Origin: Omphalotus guepiniiformis
Taxonomy: Eukaryota > Basidiomycota > Agaricomycetes > Agaricales > Omphalotaceae
Assembly (NCBI GenBank): GCA_028554645.1
Contig: JAQOOI010000006.1
Span: 62,001-126,000, forward strand
DNA: 64,000 nucleotides
Direction: 5' to 3'
The stretch's first letter is position 1. Each line of letters opens with the position of its first letter. The position numbers and the translations under genes are program-made. The notes below the pieces were generated by a model that saw only the letters and a program-made list of their open reading frames with translations, did no database searches and was not told where the DNA came from. Positions 11,336 through 22,654 of this stretch are shown here, one piece after another.

Positions 11336-12519
11336 ATGTCGACCTCTCTCGCTTCTCTAAACCCAACTACCGTCGTACAACCGCTCACTCCTCCCAGTTC
11401 CTGCTTCTTAGCTTCTGGCAAAAACACCCATGAAAACCGTCTCTCCGGGACCGCGGCCACGACTACGGTGTCTCAGGAACGCGATGAGTCGGAACCTAAT
11501 CATGAGGTATGTACGAGGTGATATTCGAGCGTTATACGACTTCTCATGATCATCGCATAATCTCATTTATGCAGGCCAGTTGCAAATCCTGGGGCGTCAA
11601 ACTCTGCCAAAGCGAGCCAGGGACGCAAAGGGACCAACATCCGAAACCTACACCAATAACTGCAAGCGGCCCAATGTGCAGATGTAGGACCTGCGGAGCG
11701 ACGTGGCCTCATACCCCCTCTGAGTCTTCATCAGGCCCAATGAGCATGTGTATCGGCTGCGGAATAATGGGGCTTCATTCCCCCTCTGCCTTTTCATTAC
11801 CACTCCCGAGTGATGAAGACCCTCTCGACAATGCGGTTTCGACAGAAATACGCCCTGTTGGGTTCGTTCCGAAGAACCGTGGTATTTCGATAGCCTTGCC
11901 GCTGGAAAGAGGGCTCGGTGATTATGACTATGAAGGTGAAGATGAGGAGATGGCCTCGAGAAGGGTAGAGAATACAGTGAAAGTGGCTAAGGAAATACTT
12001 GCAGAGTTCGAGTTCATCGATGCATCGAGGGCAATGAGAATGGAAATGGAGGATTCGGCGACGCGATGGGACTCTGAGGCGGAATGGGTACAGGCGAACA
12101 CGGCCTTGAGATGGTGGGCCTACAGGCTATTGGGTTTGGAGTTGGATTCATCTACGACCCCAGGTCCCGGTCATCTGTTACCCGAGACGGAATTCGACGA
12201 AGATTTCAGTCAGGACCTGTACGATTATGAAGATGATGACATGCATGAGTCGATGTCCATGAGACTTTCGAACAGTTTCATAGACAATTACGAAGGACTC
12301 GATGTGGATGTCCTCGAGAATGCCCCTTCGATTTACCCTACCGGGTGCTGCCACGGCGTTCGTTCTTTCGAACCTTTCGAGACGTCGTCCGAATATTGGT
12401 CCTTCTTCCCCGATGATACCCCCGAGCCCGAGCCATCCGTCGAGGGATACGAGGCCTTCTCTTTGAGTAACGACTACTCTGTTGCTTCTTTTGGACCTTT
12501 CCAACTACGATCCGACTAG
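11336..12519 (+). CDS. FLAFG-family protein 3 (unrecognised, 371 aa)
   Basis: Exons 11336-11506 and 11575-12519 give about 371 residues, with a 68-base phase-0 intron (GTATGT...TGCAG). The family motif is diverged (PPSSCFLASGKNTHENR), and exon 2 opens with SCKSWGVKLCQSEPGTQRDQHP. That tail, QRDQHP, matches QGNQHP in copy 2, tying the two together. Unlike copy 2 it has two Cys pairs, CRCRTCG and CIGCG, spaced like a small zinc-binding unit; this is inference. The C-terminal half is very acidic (runs of Asp and Glu around residues 165-180 and 270-285). No signal peptide or membrane segment. Function unknown. Confidence 0.7.
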
Positions 12520-12758
12520 GTTCCAGTGGAGCCGAAAAAATATCGACCTGACCGGGAATGCTGTTTAGCGCTGGTACGCTCAACGAGGGTCGATTCGAGA
12601 TGTTAGTGACTTCCAGGCGGTGGGACCTATGGGGTGATCATGACGCAGAGGGTCGGATGTCAGTGTGAGGGTGGTGGGCGTGAGGGGGGAGGATGGGCGG
12701 AACATCCAAAAAGTAACATCACTGTTACCTTCTTTTTACGCTCTTGTAATAGGCATTG

Positions 12759-12918
12759 TATCGTTGGTTTGCATTTTTCTTTACTTGTTTCTGTAGTCTT
12801 CATAATTTTCTTATATCGTTGGTTTCAATTTTTTTACTTGTTTCTGGATTCTTCATATTTTTCTTACATCGTTGCATTCTTTTTTTACTCGTTTCTGCAT
12901 TCTTCATAATTCTCTTGT
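12759..12918. repeat. Tandem repeat, about 3 x 54 bases, T-rich
   Basis: Three imperfect units begin at about 12761, 12816 and 12869. Each contains ATCGTTG, a T-run, then TACT(T/C)GTTTCTG and a TTCTTCATA-like stretch. Confidence 0.7.
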
Positions 12919-13396
12919 CCCTTGTGTATATGGTAGAGGTTTCGGGAAAAAAATCTAGTCTTGGATGAACTTCGTTTGAATGTATAGAGGAATCACTGGA
13001 CGTACGCTGCAGGTTTGTGAACGGTTAGGCCGCCGCCATTCCTCCCTCAACTCAGTGATATCTACCCTCCTGTATCTTCATTCCTCACTCCACCGCAACA
13101 GATACCAACTCCACCTCTCCCCTTTCATTCGCGATCATTCATGAAGTCTCGTAGGTCAACGCGAGGTGAGAATGACCACATCTAGGCCAATTTGCGCGCG
13201 CATCTTCCTGGGCTCAAAGGTGTAGGATTAGCTCAACGACAAACGAAGAAGAAAGAATTTACTACGGACTCATCGAAAATGCCCGCCACGTAGTCTTCGG
13301 AACTTACGGTCCGATTCGCCGGACCTTTTCGCTAAGCGCTGAGGCCTGAGGTCACGAGCTGGCTTTCTCTGCTTTTTTCAATGACCAGAGGGGTAA

Positions 13397-13404
13397 ATAT
13401 AAAC
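13397..13404 (+). promoter_or_regulatory. TATA box of CYB2-like gene
   Basis: ATATAAAC lies about 65 bases before the start codon at 13467. Confidence 0.45.
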
Positions 13405-13466
13405 CACTTTCCCTTCGCTTTGCTTCCCCGTTCCTTCTTTCTTCTCTCTTCCCATATAACTACTTA

Positions 13467-15841
13467 ATGGCCTGGTCGTTAGAGGAGGTCGCTAAGCATA
13501 ACGATGCCCAGTGAGTGTTTCGCTTTCATTATGATATGATGATGAAATTAATGAATTGCACTTTGCTTGTATGCGTCAATCAGGTCTTGTTGGGTTATCA
13601 TTAAAGATAGAGTATACGATGTGACCGAATTTCTCAAGGTATATATCCCTTGTCTTATCTTTCGGAATTTGGTGTTCATATATGCTACCACTTAGGATCA
13701 CCCAGGAGGCCAAAATGTGATCCTCCGCTACGCAGGACGCGACGCAACCGCCGCATACGAGCCCATTCATCCCAAGGACGCTCTAGAGACGAATTTACCC
13801 TCGGAGAAGCATCTGGGTTTACTTGATTCTAGTGCTAGTGCAAAGTTGAGGAAGGATGGGAAGAAGGTGAAGAAAACGAAGGACGAGCTTAGAGTGGAGA
13901 AGGCGCGGAAGGAACGGCCGCCGTTGAGCAGGATATTGAGTCTTGGTGACATGGAGGTAAGAATGGGCCCTCGCTCGTATTGTGTGTGTTGACGAAAAGC
14001 GTTTGTAGGACGTTGCGAAACGCGTGCTTTCGTACAATGCGTGGTGTTACTATTCATCTGCAGCTGACGACGAGATAAGTGAGCACCTCTTTCAATCCTA
14101 CTAAACTCGCTGAATGATATAATGATCTTTCCTCACCAGGTTTACAAGAGAATGCACGCGCCTTTTCTCGATTCTTCTTCCGTGCGCGGGTATTACGACC
14201 ACTATCGAAATGTGATCCCTCAACGACTATCCTTGGGTTCAAATCCTCATTACCTATATTCGTATCTGGTGCTGCGCTAGCTAAACTAGGTCACCCGCTA
14301 GGTACGGACGTCTAATCGCTATTCAAACTCACTCCTCGTATGCTCATGCCATCCTCCCAGGTGAAGCAAACATTACCAAAGGCTCCGGTCCAACGGGTAT
14401 TATTCAAATGGTATCATCTAACGCTTCCCTCTCCTACTCCGAAATCGCCTCTGCCGCCGCTCCCGGGCAGACGCTGTTCTTCCAGCTATACAAACACATC
14501 AACGATGCGGTGGCGGAGAAGAGAGTGCGGGAAGTTGAGAGGTTGGGGTATAAGGCTATTTGGCTTACGGTTGATGTTGTTGCGCCCGGGAATAGGGAGA
14601 GGGGGGTCGGTAGTCAGTGGGTTTTGGATGACGAGGAAGGGAAGAGGGAGTATTATGTCGAGGGGGAGGGGGAAGTAGGGGAAGGGAAGGGCGATTTGGG
14701 GGCTGCGATGGTAGCTAATGATGATTGGGATATGACGTGGGAGAAGGTGAGTGGGTGGGTGTTATGCTATACGACAGGCTAATCGTTTGAATCTGCGGTA
14801 GACTATTCCGTGGCTGAGGAGTATAACGAAGCTCCCGATTGTGCTCAAAGGTTCGCAGTTTGTCTTGCTTGCTCTATATCTGATATTTTTACCTTGGAAT
14901 ATAGGTATCCAATGCGTCGAGGTAAACAGGCTGTCCTCCCACGTCACTCCGTCCTCATCTTACCGTACCGTACCCCCAGGATGCAGTACTAGCAGCCGAA
15001 GCAGGTGTCGACGGGATTCTCCTTTCGAACCACGGAGGTAAGTAGTAATTTATCGTACTCTCATACATTCTCTAACGCGAACTGAACCCAAAACTCATAC
15101 ACAGGTCGTCAATTAGATTAGTACGTAACTTCCCCGCCTAAACCTTGTCGGAACGGTGTTCCAACCTAGCGTGTCTTCGTAGTGCTTTGCCACCCATGGA
15201 AGTTCTATATCAGCTCCGAAAAAGGCGTCCTGACGTGTTTGACAAATTGGAAGGTCAGTCTGTGGACTTGGTGTAGTGCATCCTTGTTTCTGATGGCAAA
15301 TGGCCCTGCAGTGTATATCGACGGTGAGTACCCCTCACTTGCGTGTTGATAGCAAGTTAATCTCTGTCCGTAGGTGGTGCGCGTCGTGGAACCGGTACGT
15401 TATGATCCGCCTTACGAGGACTTGCTCGATGCTAAACCTATCCACTTCCTGTAGATGTTCTGAAAGCACTTTGTCTCGGAGCGAAAGCCGTAGGGATGGG
15501 AAGACCTTTTCTTTATGCGCAGAGTGTACGTGTCTCGTGATGCATGTCGGGTCCTTGTAGATCGTTAACGGTGTGCCATGATTATGCAGGCATACGGCGA
15601 AGCGGGCGTACGCAAGATTATCAGCATCCTCGAAAGGGAGATTGTCACAGGTATGAGGCTTCTAGGGGCGAAGAGCGTTTCGGAGCTTGGCGTTGATATG
15701 GTATGTGTTGTTTCGACTTGTACTCATCATGATGAGCGGACTGTTGTCGATTTACTGATGATGTATGTGTGTGTTCGGTTGTAGATTGAACGTGTCGACT
15801 GGCAACCTGTATTCGGGCCGTTGGTTCGTTCTAAGATGTGA
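13467..15841 (+). CDS. CYB2: L-lactate dehydrogenase (cytochrome b2)
   Basis: Flavocytochrome b2 oxidises L-lactate to pyruvate with FMN and passes electrons through heme b to cytochrome c. Sixteen exons: 13467-13510, 13584-13638, 13696-13956, 14009-14078, 14140-14301, 14361-14746, 14802-14850, 14905-14921, 14980-15037, 15105-15120, 15183-15253, 15312-15323, 15374-15394, 15455-15525, 15590-15700, 15785-15841; about 486 residues. Residues 1-75 are a cytochrome b5 domain with the HPGG heme ligand and a second His in YEPIHP. The FMN alpha-hydroxy-acid dehydrogenase domain follows: [18 protein letters not shown], the catalytic SNHGGRQLD, then [17 protein letters not shown] and GMGRPFLYA. The start lies directly at the b5 domain, so no mitochondrial presequence is visible; yeast Cyb2 has a long one. 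Exons of 12-21 bases make automatic prediction error-prone. Confidence 0.9.
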
Positions 15842-16839
15842 ATTTGAGATTTGGATGGGGAGGGTTCGAGGGTGGGAGTTGCTGGGTGTCTATCTAGTCT
15901 GGTGTAGATTGGTGAATGGTTCTAAAGTGCAAGATGCTACATACACATGGGAATGGAATTAACAAGCGTATTGATATTGTTGTGCAGCGGCATACTGGAA
16001 ACTCTGCAACCTCAAATCTATTCAGGACCGTTACTTGGCTTGGTACTTATTCTCTTCTATCATCACACCACTACTACTTACTAGTACTTACTCCACCCAT
16101 GAATCATTCATTCAGCATAACCACAAATATCTCAACTGGATCTGTCTTCCCATGAAATCTATTGCGGCCTTCAACGCTTTGCGCGGGACGTTACTTGGCT
16201 CAGGAATGTATGTTTTTATCCCCAGAACGTATGTGTTGGCTTGAGGGCATGCGAGTATAAAATACATGATTGGAAAACTGAACAACATATCCCTGTGAGT
16301 ACGGAAGTGGTATTGAACTAACACACTTTCGACACAGGAATGGATGCTGAAACAATTTCTTCGTCTGCGCGCGCCGACATAGCATACATATCCGGTCCGG
16401 AGTTTTGAAGCCGAGCTCCGTAAACGAGCTCGCAACTCTCTACAGAACTCTCGATCTACAGCAGTGCCTATTCTCAATTCACAGCATCCCGCCGTTTTCA
16501 TATAATCATCAAAATGCATCGCAATTCAAGGTACTTAGTCTCCAACGATATACATATGCATAGCATAATGCTAATAGCGAGATAACTAGGTTCTTAACGT
16601 TGAAATGAAACTCTAGAAAACTCAATTGAAGCTTCATGAGGGTTGGAGAGATAGAACGTATTCAAGTCGTCACGGCGCTCCTTAAGATCTAGACGTATAA
16701 AAGGTCTCGTCTTCTGTACGATTTTCTTCAGGCTGGACCTCTCATTTCATCTCACTCACACTACTTGACGACTGGCACGTCTTCTAACATTCAGGCAATT
16801 CTGTTCATTCTATAACGTCTTCCTACCTTTTGATCCACT
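15842..16839. other. Intergenic
   Basis: No gene is seen. A minus-strand open frame of 135 codons (16112-16519) has no recognisable feature and is probably chance. A TATA box for the next gene lies at 16696-16703. Confidence 0.5.
16696..16703 (+). promoter_or_regulatory. TATA box (TATAAAAG)
   Basis: A perfect TATAAAAG sits 137 bases before the start codon at 16840. The paralogue on the minus strand has the same octamer upstream (35496-35503). Confidence 0.5.
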
Positions 16840-17713
16840 ATGTTATCCATTACTTCCACCCGATTCGTGGTTCTTGCAGCTGCGACTTTGTCATGCTTGG
16901 TGTTCTCGGCATGTGCGCTGCCTGTACGTGGTTCATCTTTCCTTCGGTCTTTCGGTCGGTATCTAAGATTCAACAGACAGATACGTTTAACTTGGAGGCT
17001 CGCGCATCGAAAGAATTCATTGGATACACTGGAACCGAGACTAACCAAGCTGAACTCTACGAGAAGGGACAGCTCGTGAAAGAATCTACCAGCGGTGCAG
17101 GGTATGATCTAGGAAACGGAATCTACCTTTCAGATTCTCTTTCTAGGTGAGGTTCATATGACATTATTTTTTACATTCATCGACTTACAAAACCTGCATC
17201 AGTGTCACTAAATACGCACAGGATGCTGCCCAAAAGTATGGTACAAGTGCGATGGTCTGCTACTTCTATGCAACAGATAAGAATCATTGGCGAAAACAGG
17301 TGCCGAAAGTAAGTAGAACGACTACCGATATTGAGGAGATCGACTTACAATTATTCATTCATTAGGTTTGGATACCTCGAAAAGATTCTACGAAGCACTT
17401 GCTTCTGGGACAACCTCTCGCCAATGTTGAACAAAATCGAGTGAATTACGTTAACACAGCGTTCCAAATAAAAGGACCCTTTGTACGATTAGGAGAACTA
17501 GGAGAAGGAGCAAATCAGATGGCTTTGCCCTCAGATACAACTACTGGAATTACCGTGGAATGCGTCCTAGCGGCACAGGCAAAGTCGCAATCGGATAAAT
17601 GCAACTACGTATCCTTGGCTTCGAAATGGAACGTAAAGTTACCGAGCAAGAATCTTCAGTCGCAGGGCTTGACGACGGCTCTTAAGTCGAAAAATATGTG
17701 TACTATAATGTAG
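16840..17713 (+). CDS. Secreted ADP-ribosyltransferase-like protein 1
   Basis: Four exons (16840-16923, 16977-17146, 17203-17308, 17366-17713) encode about 235 residues. Residues 1-26 form a clear signal peptide ending SACALP. The core, FIGYTGTETNQAELYEKG ... LGNGIYLSDSLS ... YAQDAAQ, matches the layout of ADP-ribosyltransferase folds: a beta strand with an x-G-T turn, then G-x-Y in GIYLSDS before a helix. Further on, GANQMALPSDTTTGITV sits where ARTs of the scabin/pierisin type carry their catalytic Glu loop. If that alignment is right, the first-strand His/Arg is Thr and the Glu is Gln, so catalysis is doubtful. Cys residues could form disulphides. It ends CTIM, formally a CaaX box, shared in type by its paralogue (CTVM). 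The assignment is inferred from motif layout only. Confidence 0.55.
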
Positions 17714-18164
17714 TTCGAAAGCTCTGTCTTAATAGTTTGTGGCCCTTACTTTGGTCTGACTGTTCAAATTAGTGTATTGTCTTGTAGCGTCTTTGTAGTC
17801 ATCATCGATATCGTTAGCTGTCGGATCCCTACCGAGTGAAATATGTATGTGTTCTCGATGCCGAAGCTGACGCGGACGCGTCAAGGCCTAGTTTTTAGTG
17901 AAAGTTGAGGCAGATGGAAATTTTCTCACGCTCCTTAAAGCTGTACTCTTGCCAGCTATACTATCGTTCCTCAGCTTCGTAATTCGGGAAGACATACCAT
18001 GACAGACAATCTCTGAGAATTGGCATCGTGAATTGAGCCCAGAGTCGTCCGGCTTCCAAGACGCGTCATCGTTTGGTACCATGATTCGTAAGTCAAAGTA
18101 ATATATCTAATATAAAACTGGCGTCTTACTATTTCTCAAGCTCACACATCCAAGTTCAAGCACG
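17714..18164. other. Intergenic, promoter of SDR gene
   Basis: No gene is seen. TATAAAAC lies at 18111-18118, 54 bases before the next start codon. Confidence 0.5.
18111..18118 (+). promoter_or_regulatory. TATA box of SDR gene
   Basis: TATAAAAC is 54 bases upstream of the ATG at 18165. Confidence 0.5.
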
Positions 18165-19470
18165 ATGGCCCGTCTTACCCTCTATCGCTTGATTTGCGAA
18201 CAAAAGCAGAAGCCGAAACCAGTAGTGAAAACTGACCTATCTGGGAAGACTGTCGTCGTTATAGGAGCGAACACTGGCCTCGGCTTCGAGGCTGCGAAGC
18301 ATTTTGCTACCATGAATCCAGAAAGGCTTATTTTAGGTTGCAGAAGCAAGGCAAAGGGAGAGACGGCTCTTTTGAGTGCGTTTCATTCGCGTTTCTGTGC
18401 CCGTAAAATAGATATTGATTAATCTTCCGACAGAGTTAAAAGAGGCTACCAGTTATGATCGTGCAGAGCTATGGCTCATTGACCTCAGCAAATTCGATTC
18501 CGTCAAGGCTTTTGCCGACAGATTTGAGAAGGAAGGTGGCCGTCTCGACATATTGGTGGAGAACGCCGGTATAGGGGCCTCACCTTCGTACGAGAGAACT
18601 GTTGATGGATTTGTGCCAATGTGAGTACGCTCACAAGTCTGGATAGAGGAGCTGAAGCTGATCAAGACGCCTCTAATACAGTTTCCAAGTCAATGACCTT
18701 GCCCCAAATTTCCATGCCTTGCTTCTGCTTCCGTTCATGGTGAAGACCGCCAACGAGCACAATACTTCGCCAAGAATTGTTCTGGTTTCCAGCGACATGC
18801 ATTATTGGGGTACTCTAGACAAGAAATGGACCGATCAGCCAAAGATGCTCGAAGCCCTTTCTAGCGAGGAGTACAGCAAGAAAACGTGAGTCTTGCTAAT
18901 ATTAAGAGGTTCACGATACGAGTTTCTCTTCCAGGTCTATAACCACCCAGTACTGCGATTCAAAACGTACGTCAAGTATTCACTTATTCATTCAGTGCTC
19001 CATTAATTCCATGATAGTCTTGAATGTTCTCTTCGCCCGCGAACTTCAGAAACGAATTTCCAAATCATGCCCTGCAATTACAGTCAACTCCTTGAACCCC
19101 GGTTACTGCTATAGCGAACTTCGGAGATCTTTGACGGGAATTACAGCAATGGTAGATGGTGTGATGGAACGACTGCTTGCGTTCACCACCGAAGAAGGTA
19201 GCCGACAACTTGTCTATGCTGCTGTCGGTGGAACGGAAGATGAGGAGAAAATGAAGGGTGGATATGTATCGTTCAACGAGATCGTGGAAGTCAGTGATAT
19301 TGCGTTGAGTAAGAGAGGGTTCGAAGTGCAGAAGAAATATTGGGTGAGTGGGTTTCATGTATTCGTAACCTGATATCTGACTCAAGAATGGATAGGATGA
19401 ACTGATTGAGCTCTCGAAGAATCTTGACAACAGGATCCCTGGAATTGTCAACGATTATTTGAATAAATGA
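18165..19470 (+). CDS. Short-chain dehydrogenase/reductase
   Basis: Six exons (18165-18375, 18434-18620, 18682-18885, 18935-18966, 19018-19343, 19396-19470) encode about 344 residues, close to the size of fungal retinol-dehydrogenase-like SDRs. The Rossmann nucleotide motif is VVVIGANTGLGFEAAKHFA (residues about 29-47). Next come ILGCRSK, the LDILVENAGIG block, the catalytic Ser strand VLVSSDMHYWG, and Tyr-x-x-x-Lys in QYCDSKLLN. It should be an NAD(P)-dependent oxidoreductase acting on a small alcohol or ketone; the substrate cannot be read from the sequence. The usual NNAG is ENAG here. There is no clear membrane anchor. The 32-base fourth exon carries the catalytic Tyr and Lys. Confidence 0.88.
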
Positions 19471-19676
19471 TGCGATAGGTTGTAGGAACGACTCATTTCT
19501 CTAGAGCATGGAGTCTGCTCGATCATAATTTTTCTTCTGTATAATGTGTGTTTCTGTGTAACATAATATCATACCTTCATTGTAATCACTTGTATCTTCG
19601 AGGGTTTGGCTACTCATTAGGATGGTGAAGTGATTGGACTTTATCTGACTCGGATAAGTAGTGTACAAGGTTCCCA

Positions 19677-21171
19677 ATGAGGAAATTACTTCTCACCCAT
19701 CCGGTTGGGCGGCCAGAGAATTCACACACCCGTACACCTTGGTTTCTAACTTGTATGACTGATCTGCCACCGGAAATCATTGATCTTTTCTGCTCCTACT
19801 TCCCTAGATCCTCCCTAGTCGCCTGTGCTTCGTTATGCAAATCCTGGAGTGCTTGCGCAGAAGCTCATATCTATCGCTACATTGAAGTTGGTGGGGAAAA
19901 TGACGCGGTGTCTCGGGCAACGAAGATTGAACAGAAATTGACTCACAAGCCTCATCTTTGCTCATATGTTCAGAAATTGTTTCTGAAATCCGGATATCCA
20001 TACTCCAACATTCTCCTCACGTTGATCCCGAGTCATTTCCCTCATCTGACGAATCTACGAAGTCTTTCTCTACACCACTTGAGCTCGCTCGAATGGAAAG
20101 TTTTGGAGAAAAAACTCGCTGGGATGAAGGAGTTGGATAGTCTGTCCTTGCATGCTCAGAGCGCCCTTTCGGCAGAATCATGCAGTCAAATGCTCGTTAC
20201 TATAGGCCGAAACCTTCTTAGTCTAAGGAGTCTTCACTATTTCCCTCACGTTATCGGCGATGAAGATTATCTAGATGGACAACCGACAATCGACTTTCTC
20301 ATGACCAAGGCAGCAACGGAGGCCACTAGAGAGCAGACTCTGGGTCAGCACGGAGCTCCTTCACGTTTGCAATTACATTCTTTGGCTATCGGCGACCCAA
20401 GCAACAGGCTCACACCTGCACATACACATGTTGATCTCGCATGGCTTTCACATCCTCAATCCCCCATCGACATATCTCATGTTCGGGAGCTCGTCGTTGG
20501 TCCTATGTCAAGTGCTGCGCTTTACCTGGATGTGATGTTCAAAGCAGCCTCGAGGAGTAAACTTGAAGAGATTACTATCATTCATTCATTTCCCACTGCT
20601 ATGATTATGTTACCCCGTAAGTGCTATCTTTTTCTGATACGCGGATCAGAGAAATATGTTTAATGACTATCAACGATCATTCGATAGACTATTCCCACTG
20701 GGGCAGTCCAACCTGGAGTTCAGGTTTCCCGCTTCCTCATCTTCAGCACCTAACTCTAGATATCAGGAACGGCTACGATCGACGTATTCTTGGACATATC
20801 AGTTCAAGATCTTTAGAGAGCGTAACTATCATTGGCCTTCCTCGCCACACCGCCGAGCGCTTCCACGACATTGACCATGAACTAGTCGCCTTTATGTCTC
20901 CGGAACAATTGCGGTTCCCCAGACTGAGTAGGGTGGATATTCTGCGGACAATCAATCACAGTTCCAGGGACTGGCATATCAGTGATCCACGAAGGTGTAG
21001 CGAAATGGTGGAGTCTTCATCTGAGTATTCAAATGCGGCATTCCCTCAGCTTCATGCAAAGGGTGTACGGTTGACATGGGGCTTTCTGATCGTGAGTTTG
21101 TTGTACGTTCTGACGCAGATATAATGGCACTATAACTCGTTAGTTTTTAGAAGCCGAAGTCGACATTATAG
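19677..21171 (+). CDS. F-box protein, unrelated to the tandem pair
   Basis: Exons 19677-20616, 20688-21091 and 21151-21171 give about 454 residues. An in-frame ATG at 19755 starts right before the F-box and may be the true start (428 residues). The F-box is DLPPEIIDLFCSYFPRSSLV followed by SLCKSWSACAEAHIYRYIEV. The rest has typical spaced Leu-rich strands (LTNLRSLSLHHLSSLEW, LPHLQHLTLDIRNGY) with no clean LRR consensus. This is the family expanded in agaricomycetes as candidate SCF adaptors. The last exon is short and weakly supported; the ORF before it is solid. The downstream 3' region holds a CTTCC microsatellite near 21251. Confidence 0.75.
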
Positions 21172-21248
21172 TCAACTTATTAGAAAAAGTTCTGGAGTCG
21201 TTCCAGGGCCGGAGCAGGAATATACATGATGCCGTTCGTACAGTGATA

Positions 21249-21276
21249 CACTTCCTTCCTTCCTTCCTTCCTTCAT
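21249..21276. repeat. TTCC microsatellite
   Basis: About six tandem copies of a TTCC unit lie just after the F-box gene. Confidence 0.7.
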
Positions 21277-21461
21277 TAGGTGCGATATTGCACCGAATGG
21301 CAGGCATTTGAGATTAAACTCGAAGAACCTGTTCAGCGTTGAATCCGATTCTTTCGGCATGAGGCTCGGGATACAGTACCACGAATGTGGTTGAACCAGA
21401 ATGAGTAGGACATGGATTCAGGATTCAAAGTCGAACTTTACTGTAGAGTGACCAGGGGTGG

Positions 21462-21499
21462 TTTAGTCAAAGCCCTCTGACTCATCCCCTCTTAGTCAT
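21462..21499. promoter_or_regulatory. AP-1/Gcn4-like site cluster upstream of pseudogene
   Basis: Three sites occur in 38 bases: TTAGTCA, TGACTCAT and TTAGTCAT. The same ordered cluster is kept before the intact paralogue (28691-28727). TGACTCA is the consensus of Gcn4/AP-1-type bZIP factors. Confidence 0.45.
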
Positions 21500-21569
21500 C
21501 CCACCGCCTGGCCATCCATGCACCGACTTTTTTGTTCTCAGCCCTTAAACTTGCCTTCAAACGTCCACT

Positions 21570-22654
21570 ATGAGCAACTTAGCTGTAATACGTGCTAACT
21601 CTATGCCTCTAACTTCTAAAAAGCGAACCTCATCTAGTCTCTGCCCCCCGAATTGAAACGCTATATCGCTTCTCTATGCTCACCTGTCGAGTTAACGACC
21701 TTGGCTCGAATACATCCATCGTACCACCCTGATGCCGAGATTGTTCTTTACAAAAACATCACTCACCGCATGAATCCTGACAAAACGTCGTTTTTGGACA
21801 CGTTGAAGTCGAACCGACCCTAGTGCATTCCCTGACGGTCGAATTCCCGTTACGCTGGGACTGCAAGAATGACTCGTCGAGACGAGCGTCCGAAATACTC
21901 TGTGATGCACTCAGTGACATGTGCGCACTCACATATACTGGTCTCGTAGATATGCTGTTTTGCAAGGACGGTTAGAGAGGATTCTAAGGTGTGTCCTTGA
22001 AATTCGACTCGCTATCCTGGCTATAACGACACCCTTTCACAGTGGCGGAATATTCAATTTACATACGCTACACTGCAGCTCTTCTCTCGATCTTTCCCAG
22101 CTCGTCAGTTCACGCCCGGGATCGCTCCAAATCCTAGGTTTACGCAGCAATGGCAACATGGAAAGGGTGCTGGAAGTCTTCAGGAGCGTTCATGCAGCCC
22201 CCGATACATGGATGAAACCGGTCATTTTCAGTTTTGAACGCGACACCTGTTTGCCTGTTTTCAACGTCTTGTCCGTTTTCCCTACATTCTCCAAAGACAA
22301 CGCCTTCTCGTGGCAGCCCATCATCGAGTCATACGATAGCGACAGAGGTTCTCTAGTAGTTCTCTCGAGGGATGAAGTGTCTTGGCTCCGTATCTACCTG
22401 GAATATGCCCCCGAACCGAAGCTGTTGCCAAAGCTTCTGGAGGAAATGCTACAGAATTTCCCGCATGTGATCATTCTCGACTTTTATTTCGAACATGAGG
22501 CTGAGGAGGCACAGAAGGTATGTGGTCCAATCAGTTCTTTTGGCCTGATACGGACTGACTTTGCGTTCCGTAGTTAATCGCACCGCAAGATTCTTCCATT
22601 CTCATGAACATTCTCCCCTCACGTAAAATGGACTGGACCTTCGGCCCTTGGTAG
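21570..22654 (+). pseudogene. Broken copy of the F-box gene at 28837
   Basis: This copy aligns along its length with the intact gene at 28837-29985. The start ATG is kept, but the first donor has changed from GTACGT to ATACGT; a GTAATA three bases earlier might rescue it. An apparent 11-base deletion at about 21815 shifts the frame, and TAG at 21821 ends it. More small indels follow up to about 21960. The 3' two thirds remain open (LQILGLRSNGNMERVLEVF ... VFNVLSVFPTFSKDNAFSW), and the last exon still ends in a matching TFGPW-stop. I read this as a recently decayed F-box gene; an assembly error at 21815 is the alternative. Confidence 0.7.

Larger units (their letters stand above)
12520..13466. 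other. Intergenic with T-rich tandem repeat
   Basis: No gene is seen. The T-rich tandem repeat at 12759-12918 lies in the first half. The second half is the CYB2 promoter, with a TATA box at 13397-13404. Confidence 0.5.

Noticed and set aside
16112..16519. 135-codon minus-strand frame
   Set aside because: No signal peptide, domain or paralogue; it lies in the promoter region of the next gene.
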